A stretch of 16,398 nucleotides of DNA from Alkanophaga liquidiphilum (GTDB taxonomy: Archaea; Halobacteriota; Syntropharchaeia; Alkanophagales; B39-G2): positions 1 to 16,398 of the forward strand of contig JAPHEF010000039.1 in the NCBI GenBank assembly GCA_029259535.1, written 5' to 3'. A program made the position numbers and the translations under genes. The notes beneath the pieces were generated by a model. That model saw nothing but the letters and a program-made list of their open reading frames with translations, made no database searches and was not told the DNA's origin. Below, piece after piece: positions 5,921 to 11,098 of the stretch (the first letter of the stretch is position 1; every line of letters begins with the position of its first letter).

Positions 5921-7021
5921 AGCTATATTCACACAACCAACAGCATCCCTGTGAGCTTCCAGCCCGCAGTTCAAGCACTTGAACAATCTTTTTCTTTTGA
6001 ATACATTTCTTGAGTGGCATCTCGGACATACTGAGGAAGTATAAGACTCGTTCACTTCAATCACTTTTATGCCGTATTCCTCAGCTTTCTCTTTGATTCT
6101 CTGTACCAAATACTTATTACTCCAGAAGTTGTGTATCATCGAGTTTGCCTTCTTCCCTTTTGAGTTGTTCTCTCTGATGCCGTTTAAGTCTCCAACAACG
6201 ATCTCTGAAACTCCCTTACTATAACACAGCTCGACGAATCTGCTGACGATGGTGTTCACCGCATGCCTGAACCTTCTCTTTCGCTTTCTGTACAGTTTTC
6301 TTAACCTCTTGGATGTGTGCTTATCGTTTGTCTCTTTCAGCACGGATTGGTGTTCGGCAATCTTTTCAGTCCAGTACCACCAGTCTGCCAGTAGAGAATT
6401 TCCTCTAAATCCTATTACCTCGCCATCTATTTCTGCCATTATTGGAACTCTAACTCCCAAATCACAGTATGCCTTCTTATTTCCAATTGGTTGATGTAGA
6501 GGTTCAACCTCTACAGGTTGGAGGGCATACCATGATTTGGATAAGTCATCGTATACTATTTCTAAACGTCCTTGTTTACCTTTCCACCTATTTCTGCCTT
6601 TCCATTTTATTCTTAACCCAAGCGGTAGCCTTAACACATCACCTCCTAACTTGTAACAATCATTACGAATGAGAATTCTCAACACTCTCTTTCCTTTCTT
6701 ACGGTCTTTCCAATATCTCGGTGGTCTTACGTTTTGATATTTCGGAAGTTTTCCTTTAGCCTTTCGCTTCAGCAGAGCAAAATAGGATTTCCAGGCTTCG
6801 TTGTTCTTTATGATGATTTGCTGAGCAGTTGCTGAGCCTATTAGATGCTTGTACTTGTTGTATTCTTCATCGGTGTTCCAATCTATTTCTCCACTAAAGA
6901 AAGATTGTCTTCTCTTATAATTAATTTCATTCCATAACCGTGAGCAATTATCTGCTAACTCGAAAAGTTTTTTCTCCTGTTCCTTTGTGGGTTTTAGTTT
7001 GAAGATGTTAGTCCTTCTCAT
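5816..7021 (-). CDS. tnpB: TnpB RNA-guided nuclease (IS605 OrfB family)
   Basis: A 401-residue OrfB/TnpB protein. It has an N-terminal helix-turn-helix-like region (KLKPTKEQEKKLFELADN), a basic middle, and a split RuvC-like nuclease: DLG with Asp187, GDLNGI at 277-282, and HRDAVG with Asp359. The zinc ribbon is CPRC...CLNC (Cys332, 335, 349, 352). The second RuvC position, normally Glu in (V/I)xEDL, is Gly277 here; Glu325 in NESYTSSVC may supply the acid, as in rearranged TnpB variants. TnpB cuts DNA next to a TAM using an RNA from the element's right end. The start is ATG 7021, because GGGGA lies 7 nt upstream; a TTG 24 nt further up would move the start into the preceding relic frame. The C-terminal SAEAGTSHASA overlaps the omega RNA hairpins. 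Confidence 0.92.
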   Translation of the reverse strand: MRRTNIFKLKPTKEQEKKLFELADNCSRLWNEINYKRRQSFFSGEIDWNTDEEYNKYKHLIGSATAQQIIIKNNEAWKSYFALLKRKAKGKLPKYQNVRPPRYWKDRKKGKRVLRILIRNDCYKLGGDVLRLPLGLRIKWKGRNRWKGKQGRLEIVYDDLSKSWYALQPVEVEPLHQPIGNKKAYCDLGVRVPIMAEIDGEVIGFRGNSLLADWWYWTEKIAEHQSVLKETNDKHTSKRLRKLYRKRKRRFRHAVNTIVSRFVELCYSKGVSEIVVGDLNGIRENNSKGKKANSMIHNFWSNKYLVQRIKEKAEEYGIKVIEVNESYTSSVCPRCHSRNVFKRKRLFKCLNCGLEAHRDAVGCVNIAIGHAQTSRSAGVINGAVARPLLLSAEAGTSHASA

Positions 7022-7022
7022 C

Positions 7023-7097
7023 TCATTTCCCCTTTTGTTCTTCAATATATTTCTTTACAACTTCGAGAATAAATCTTTCGTCTGGGATGCAATTCAT
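7023..7097 (-). pseudogene. tnpA: Relic of the tnpA C-terminus
   Basis: A 24-codon frame ends one base before the tnpB ATG and reads ...DERFILEVVKKYIEEQKGK-stop. The E-V-(I/V)-K-K-Y-I-E-E-Q pattern is the typical last helix of archaeal IS200/IS605 TnpA (Y1/HUH) proteins, and tnpA normally lies just upstream of tnpB. The HUH motif and the catalytic Tyr are absent: the frame begins in left-end sequence (ATG at 7097). It is best explained as an internal deletion joining the left end to the end of tnpA. It still carries the tnpB ribosome-binding site and may be translated as a leader. Confidence 0.4.
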
Positions 7098-7112
7098 CTC
7101 AACCCTAAAAGG

Positions 7113-7128
7113 GCAAGAGCTTTCTTGC
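7113..7128 (-). repeat. IS605-family left-end hairpin
   Basis: GCAAGA and TCTTGC form a perfect 6-bp stem around a 4-nt loop. A CCCT-AAA-AGGG mini-hairpin adjoins at 7103-7113 and CTC/GAG can add pairs outside it. Subterminal hairpins of this size are what TnpA binds at the left end. Confidence 0.4.
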
Positions 7129-7154
7129 TCATTATTCTGGTAACATGGAGGCAA

Positions 7155-7205
7155 GTCGTCTCGCCGAAGCAGGAAGCCCTCACCTAAGGCTTAGGTGCGA
7201 GGAAC
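7155..7205 (+). repeat. Inverted orphan copy of a tnpB 3'-end / omega RNA structure
   Basis: The plus strand reads GCCGAAGCAGGAAGCCC, then CACCTAAG-G-CTTAGGTG (7181-7197), then CGAGGAACTG. The minus-strand tnpB end reads GCAGAAGCAGGAACCTC, a hairpin, then GAGAGGATGTC. The two share the GAAGCAGGAA block, the C-rich start, a hairpin of like size and the GAGGA exit. In-frame codons encode EAGSP, matching the EAGTS of the intact TnpB tail. It is therefore a decayed end of a second, oppositely oriented IS605-family element lacking its gene. Nothing else recognisable lies between here and the MFS gene stop at 7300. Confidence 0.45.
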
Positions 7206-7299
7206 TGCCACGGCTATTGTTCAGAAAGTTTCAAGGCAGCCAGCGCCGCGGCGTGTTCCTCCGAAAATCATTGACGTTACGTTACACGCTCGAATTCAA

Positions 7300-8442
7300 T
7301 TATTCACGAACTCTCGTTGAAATCAAAATATTCACCAACACGAAACAGATGCACAACAAGAGGATTCCATTTAGACCGTAAAGTAAATAAACAGGTAAGG
7401 TTACCACAGGTGATAGTCCGTATCCCAGAAAACGGAAGCTATTGTATATTGAAGAGGCTGCCCCTCTTGCTTCTGGCATACGTTCAACGACCATCGTGTT
7501 AAGCGGAGTAAGAGCAATCTCCCTTCCCATGCCCAGAACAGAGATAGGGATGAAAAATAATGCGTAAGAATGCACGCACATAAATATTGAGAACGCCCCG
7601 AGCATGATGAGCAGTCCTGCAAATAACGTTCTCTTCCTACCGATGAAATCCGTGAGATACCCAGCAACCGGCGCCGTCGCAATCCCCAAAAATCCGAACG
7701 TAGACAATAAAATGCCTATTTTATCTTCACTTACCGTCGTCTTCAGCGCATCTGACAAGAACGTCATCGCTGCAATGTTCCCAAAAAATATCACGAACCC
7801 CATCAAATAGAGTTGCAAAACCTCTTTGTTTCTAAGCACGCTGTTTATTCTTCCAAATACCTCTCCTATTCCGCCATTATGCCTTAGAGTACTACCCAAA
7901 GCCTCGAAGGCAAGGATGTAAATAAATCCCAACAGTGCAGCGAACATGGACAACATCATAAATACGAGCCTCCAATCAATAGTCGCAAGAAAGCCTCCAA
8001 CTAATGGTCCCAAAGCAACCCCGGCTGTTATCGAGGCGCTATATCCCCCCATTATCCTGCCCCTTTTCTCATATGGGAAGATGTCGCCGATTATTGCCAT
8101 GATGATTGGGGAGATAAAGGCGCTCCCAAGTCCTTGCAGAGCTCTTGCGCCAAGAAACAATCCTATTTTGTTCGAAAATGCGCAGAATAGGGATGCAAGT
8201 GAAAATGTAAAAAGTCCAAAGATGATGACATGCCGTCTCCCATAAATATCTGAAATTGCACCTGAAAATAGCTGGAAGAACGCAAATGGAATCATGTAAA
8301 GCGTAATAGCCGCTGCTATAAACGAAATATCGGTGTTAAAGAATCTTTCAAGTGAGGGAATCAATGCAAGGACCGTATTCCCTCCGAAAGGTCCAAGAAA
8401 TACTGAGAGATATAATAAAATGAGGAGATTTTTTGATGACAT
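7300..8442 (-). CDS. MFS transporter, drug:H+ antiporter-like
   Basis: A 380-residue integral membrane protein with about 12 hydrophobic segments, the usual size for a DHA1-type major facilitator. After the first two helices comes motif A, SGAISDIYGRRHVIIFG (about 60-76), and in the fifth helix motif C, AGVALGPLVGG, the antiporter motif that marks drug/H+ exporters. A partial repeat of motif A (GYLTDFIGRKRTLFAG) opens the second half. It probably exports a small amphipathic or toxic compound using the proton gradient; the substrate is unknown. It lies downstream of cfbA on the same strand but after a 108-bp gap with its own TATA-like box, so it is probably a separate unit. The gene is less GC-rich than the neighbouring core genes and borders an IS, so it may be acquired. 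Confidence 0.85.
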   Translation of the reverse strand: MSSKNLLILLYLSVFLGPFGGNTVLALIPSLERFFNTDISFIAAAITLYMIPFAFFQLFSGAISDIYGRRHVIIFGLFTFSLASLFCAFSNKIGLFLGARALQGLGSAFISPIIMAIIGDIFPYEKRGRIMGGYSASITAGVALGPLVGGFLATIDWRLVFMMLSMFAALLGFIYILAFEALGSTLRHNGGIGEVFGRINSVLRNKEVLQLYLMGFVIFFGNIAAMTFLSDALKTTVSEDKIGILLSTFGFLGIATAPVAGYLTDFIGRKRTLFAGLLIMLGAFSIFMCVHSYALFFIPISVLGMGREIALTPLNTMVVERMPEARGAASSIYNSFRFLGYGLSPVVTLPVYLLYGLNGILLLCICFVLVNILISTRVRE

Positions 8443-8485
8443 CCTCTACCTCGGATTTCCAGACCCCCAACCTCTAAACCGCCGC

Positions 8486-8493
8486 CTTAAAAG
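8486..8493 (-). promoter_or_regulatory. TATA-like box for the MFS gene
   Basis: CTTTTAAG on the minus strand, centred about 47 nt before the ATG at 8442, predicts a start near 8463 and a leader of about 20 nt. GAGGT shortly before the ATG would serve as ribosome-binding site. Confidence 0.4.
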
Positions 8494-8550
8494 CCCTGCG
8501 CACCGACAATATGCACGTGGGGGCTAAGCAGCTAATGCTACCACAATGCG

Positions 8551-8934
8551 TCAAGCTTTATCTGCCGCTACCAGCGTGGCTCTTGCCCTGTCCAAGAGGA
8601 CTTCGATGATGCGGTCGTCGGCGCCGAGCGGCTCTCCGTATATTATTCTCAAGCTCTCCCCGTAGCTTTCCAGTATTTCCGGAATGTCCTTGAGCGTGTG
8701 CGTGCCCCTCGCCAGAAAGACGGGGAGCACGAGAACCTTCCCGCCCGGAGAAGCAACGGCAAGCTCCTCCAAAGTCTCTTCGAGCGTGGGCTTGTTCTTC
8801 TGCAGGAAGGCTATGCGGACCGAGCGAAATAAGCGGCGCTCTTCTACTTTCCTGCGGAAGGTCTGCAAGAGTTGCTCGTTATATGGTAGGACGCTCCCAT
8901 GCCCCACTAAAACCAAATCCACGTCCTCATACAT
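8551..8934 (-). CDS. cfbA: Small CbiX-type sirohydrochlorin chelatase (CfbA-like)
   Basis: A 127-residue protein, the length of archaeal CbiX-short/CfbA, which works as a homodimer in place of the two-domain bacterial CbiX/CbiK. DLVLVGHGSVLPYNEQL carries the metal-binding His12, and VLPVFLARGTHTLKDIPEIL the second His79. It inserts a divalent metal into sirohydrochlorin: nickel on the way to coenzyme F430 (CfbA) or cobalt on the way to cobamides. The sequence alone does not choose between them, but the neighbour does: the gene begins 8 bp after an atwA-like gene, with AGGTGAT as a near-perfect ribosome-binding site at the junction, which favours F430. Transcriptional and probably translational coupling with atwA is evident from the spacing. 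Confidence 0.85.
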   Translation of the reverse strand: MYEDVDLVLVGHGSVLPYNEQLLQTFRRKVEERRLFRSVRIAFLQKNKPTLEETLEELAVASPGGKVLVLPVFLARGTHTLKDIPEILESYGESLRIIYGEPLGADDRIIEVLLDRARATLVAADKA

Positions 8935-8942
8935 CTTATCAC

Positions 8943-10631
8943 CTAAATATTCCTAAGCTCCTCCCTGCTCACATTCTCCCTGAGCACGCCTTCCTTTATC
9001 AGTATGATTCTATGGGTGGTGTTTGCGAGAAGTTCCCTGTCGTGGCTTACGATGGCGAATGAAGTTCTGTAAGTCTTGTTGATGTCTTTTATGATGTTTG
9101 AGACCTTGCGTGCTGTCAGGGGGTCGAGGTCGCCAAAGGGCTCGTCGAGGATGAGCAGAGATGGGCGAGCAGCGAGCTCGACCGCGAGCGCCACTCGAAT
9201 CTTCTCGCCGCCTGAAAGCTCGTAGGCGCGCCTTCCCAGAATCTTGGGGCTCAAGCCCATGAACTCGAAGATCGAAAGCACCTCGTTAACATCTAACTCC
9301 ACCTGCGGGATTGCCGCATATATTTCAAGGATTTCGTCCTCTGGGATTTCCAGCTCGTCGAGAATCTCAGAGCGCACGCCAGAAGGCATGTCCGCCAGCC
9401 GCAGCACGAAGTCTAACTGTGTTTCCGTAAGCTCGAAACGCTCCATGAGCTTCTGCATGTCCTCTTCGGTAAGCTTCTTGAATTTTCGCCGCCCTCGTAT
9501 TATGTCTTCGACCTTTGCGTGATGTGTGAGCCCGAATTCTTGATGCAGGATGCCTATGTTGCGGCGGACCAATGCGCTGCGGATGCCGAGGCTCGTGAGG
9601 TCGACCTGCCTGCCGTCCTCGTAATAAAGGACATGCCCCTCGTTCGGAAGCTCGATGCCGGCGAGTATGCGCATGAGCACGGTCTTCCCGACGCCTGAGG
9701 GTCCTACTATCCCCAGAATCTCGCCACGGTGCACTACGAGGTCTACATTCGTTATCTCGAAAAGCTTCTTCAGCGTGTAATGGTAGTAACGCTTGCTAAC
9801 GTTATCGAGCTTGAAGAGCGGCTTCTTTTCTTTTAACGGCGGCAGGGGCGCCGGCGGCTCAAGCTCGCCCAAAAACTCCTTTACTATTTCTTTAACGTCG
9901 CCTTCCTTTCGTATTCTGCCATCATCAAGCCATATGAGGCGTTCGGAAAGCTCTTCATGGAGGTGCGGCATGTGCGACACAAGCAACGTCGTCATCCCCA
10001 ATTCCTTGTGGATGCGTCGAATCACTTCAATGTTCTCCCGTTTTTGCTCCGGCGCTACCATCGTCAGCGGTTCGTCGAGCAGCAGAATCTTAGGGCGAAT
10101 TGCAAGCTGTCTTGCGAGGAGCAGTCTTTGCTTCTCGCCGCCGCTGAGCGTGAGCGCTGCCTGTTCTGCCTTGTGCTCAAGCCCTACGAGTCTTAGGAGA
10201 TGCATTGCTTCCTCCTCGTAACGTTTGTAGTCGGGGTCGTCTTCAGGCGGGAGTCCTGCTGTCTCGTCGCCCGTTTCTAGCGCCATCAGCCGTAGCATGA
10301 GATTTTCCTTCGTCGTCTCCGCCCAGAGCGCAAAAGAGCGTTGCAAGTGTATTGCCGTCTTGTCCTTGACCTCTTGAATATCCCGAAATGAAGACTTCGG
10401 CGTGAGAGTTGTGCCGGCGATGCGGACGACGCCGTCGTCGAAAGGCTCGACCCCTCTCAAAATTCTGAGGAGTGTGGTCTTGCCGGCGCCGCTCCTCCCG
10501 ATGATGCCAACTATTTCGCCGGGATAGACCTTAAAGCTAACCCCTCGCAATGCCTCCACGAACTCACCAGTCGAAAGCTTGTAGCTCTTCCTGAGATTCT
10601 TTACCTCTAAAATGGGTTCGACGTCGCTCAT
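8943..10631 (-). CDS. atwA: Methyl-coenzyme M reductase activation ATPase A2-like (double ABC)
   Basis: A 562-residue soluble protein with two ABC ATPase domains and no membrane segments. Domain 1: Walker A GRSGAGKT (45-52), signature LSGGEKQ (162-168), Walker B LLLDEP (183-188). Domain 2: Walker A GPSGVGKT (310-317), signature LSGGEK (472-477), Walker B LILDEP (493-498). The linking stretches KTAIHLQRSFALWAETT and RRNIGILHQEFGLTHHAKVEDII have the character of AtwA, the ATP-dependent component A2 that takes part in reductive activation of Mcr. The alternative is a general ABC-F or exporter ATPase, but no permease gene is nearby, and the coupled chelatase gene supports the Mcr/F430 link. The metal-binding CxxC insertion I expect in some methanogen A2 proteins is not seen in domain 1. 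The start is ATG 10631, about 30 nt from a TATA box, so probably near-leaderless. Confidence 0.78.
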   Translation of the reverse strand: MSDVEPILEVKNLRKSYKLSTGEFVEALRGVSFKVYPGEIVGIIGRSGAGKTTLLRILRGVEPFDDGVVRIAGTTLTPKSSFRDIQEVKDKTAIHLQRSFALWAETTKENLMLRLMALETGDETAGLPPEDDPDYKRYEEEAMHLLRLVGLEHKAEQAALTLSGGEKQRLLLARQLAIRPKILLLDEPLTMVAPEQKRENIEVIRRIHKELGMTTLLVSHMPHLHEELSERLIWLDDGRIRKEGDVKEIVKEFLGELEPPAPLPPLKEKKPLFKLDNVSKRYYHYTLKKLFEITNVDLVVHRGEILGIVGPSGVGKTVLMRILAGIELPNEGHVLYYEDGRQVDLTSLGIRSALVRRNIGILHQEFGLTHHAKVEDIIRGRRKFKKLTEEDMQKLMERFELTETQLDFVLRLADMPSGVRSEILDELEIPEDEILEIYAAIPQVELDVNEVLSIFEFMGLSPKILGRRAYELSGGEKIRVALAVELAARPSLLILDEPFGDLDPLTARKVSNIIKDINKTYRTSFAIVSHDRELLANTTHRIILIKEGVLRENVSREELRNI

Positions 10632-10656
10632 TCTAATATCTTATACTGTTTCCCCC

Positions 10657-10664
10657 CTTTAAAG
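10657..10664 (-). promoter_or_regulatory. TATA-like box of the atwA-cfbA operon
   Basis: CTTTAAAG is centred about 30 nt before the atwA ATG. The predicted transcription start falls within a few bases of the ATG, and no Shine-Dalgarno lies immediately before it, so the mRNA is likely leaderless or very short-leadered. Confidence 0.45.
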
Positions 10665-10784
10665 CGTTTAGCTCATCACTTCAGAGACCACTCGGATGGA
10701 GGCATAACCGGATTTCACTGCAGGTGAATTTAAAGGAATCGGAGGTTTGATGAGGAAAAATATTTGAGGCAAAATTTGCTGGAG

Positions 10785-10844
10785 CTATCTATCGTGCAGC
10801 AGTTTCCTCTTTATCTTCCCGTTGCTCACAAGACCCCTTGGGGA
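10785..10844 (-). pseudogene. C-terminal remnant of an AMP-forming acyl-CoA synthetase-like gene
   Basis: Reading the minus strand into a TAG at 10785-10787 gives PRGLVSNGKIKRKLLHDR. This fits the A10 motif that ends adenylate-forming enzymes (LPxxxSGKIxRxxL), with the Lys of GKI being the catalytic lysine. Upstream of PRG the frame becomes proline-rich and loses any resemblance, so only about 18 codons survive. The break near 10844 is a plausible edge of the inserted defence island. Confidence 0.35.
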
Positions 10845-10962
10845 ATGCGCAACGCAGGCGGAGGTGGGCGGGTTGGATTTAAATATCGGTTTGAATATAT
10901 AACATTTTGTTTGTAGCCCATCGGATAACGCTGCTGGGAGGTGAAGAGCATCCAGAATGAGT

Positions 10963-10981
10963 ATATACGCAATGCGTATAT
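10963..10981. promoter_or_regulatory. Palindromic operator candidate 1
   Basis: ATATACGCA-A-TGCGTATAT is a perfect 9-bp inverted repeat around one central base. It lies about 75-90 bp upstream of the TATA box of the restriction-modification operon. It shares its sequence with a second copy 36 bp downstream. A dimeric regulator binding both copies is the simplest reading; the regulator gene is not in the window. Confidence 0.5.
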
Positions 10982-10998
10982 GACTCTAATTTGGAATG

Positions 10999-11017
10999 AT
11001 ATACGCAATGCGGATAT
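10999..11017. promoter_or_regulatory. Palindromic operator candidate 2
   Basis: ATATACGCA-A-TGCGGATAT differs from copy 1 by a single base, which breaks one pair of the palindrome. The centres are 36 bp apart, between three and four helical turns. It lies about 40 bp upstream of the operon's TATA box. Confidence 0.5.
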
Positions 11018-11054
11018 GAACGAGTTAGCAGAGATTCCGCACGCCGCCTTAGGA

Positions 11055-11068
11055 ATATTTAAAAATAT
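11055..11068 (+). promoter_or_regulatory. TATA box and ribosome-binding site of the defence operon
   Basis: ATATTT-AA-AAATAT is itself a perfect palindrome. It predicts a start near 11087. The short leader then carries AAGGAGATGA (11084-11093), which fits ATG 11099 with a 5-nt spacing. ATG 11090 lies inside this Shine-Dalgarno and is rejected as the start. Confidence 0.55.
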
Positions 11069-11098
11069 GAAAGAAATCATATTAAGGAGATGAGAAAC

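Larger units (their letters stand above)
5800..7140 (-). mobile_element. IS605/IS1341-type element with tnpB and a relic of tnpA
   Basis: The element contains tnpB as its only intact gene. Right end: the hairpin cluster at 5812-5916. Left end: a hairpin at 7113-7128 (GCAAGA/TCTTGC with a 4-nt loop) beside CCCT-AAA-AGGG, followed on the minus strand by GATGAATTG, a sequence arrangement I associate with the left ends of this family. The last codons of a tnpA-like gene lie between the left end and tnpB. Such elements insert by single-strand peel-and-paste without target duplication, so no flanking repeats are expected. Boundaries are approximate. Without TnpA it cannot move on its own. Confidence 0.6.
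10957..11019 (+). other. Two tandem micro-ORFs sharing the palindromic repeats
   Basis: 10957-10983 reads MSIYAMRI-stop and 10996-11019 reads MIYAMRI-stop. The shared codons differ only at the Arg (CGT against CGG), a synonymous change. The first is preceded by GGAGGTGA ending 12 nt upstream. They may be leader peptides of the operon at 11099, or a chance by-product of the palindrome repeat. Confidence 0.25.
10665..11054. other. Island-boundary intergenic region
   Basis: No intact gene is found here. From left to right it holds a TTCAC-TGCAG-GTGAA inverted repeat near 10715-10729 followed by TTTAAAGG; a remnant of an acyl-CoA synthetase-like gene end on the minus strand (10785-10844); two plus-strand TATA-like boxes (about 10877-10886 and 10893-10901); a perfect GGAGGTGA at 10937-10944 with no long frame behind it; and two near-identical palindromes at 10963-11017. 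Base composition shifts from the GC-richer core to the AT-rich defence operon across this stretch. Confidence 0.5.

Noticed and set aside
10963..11017. A minimal CRISPR array (two repeats with one spacer)
   Set aside because: Repeats are 19-21 bp with a spacer of about 15 bp, too short, and there are only two copies with no cas genes; operators are a simpler explanation.
10826..11080. 84-codon minus-strand frame in the island-boundary region
   Set aside because: It runs through the palindromic repeats and promoter of the defence operon, has a mixed composition, no ribosome-binding site and no recognisable domain.
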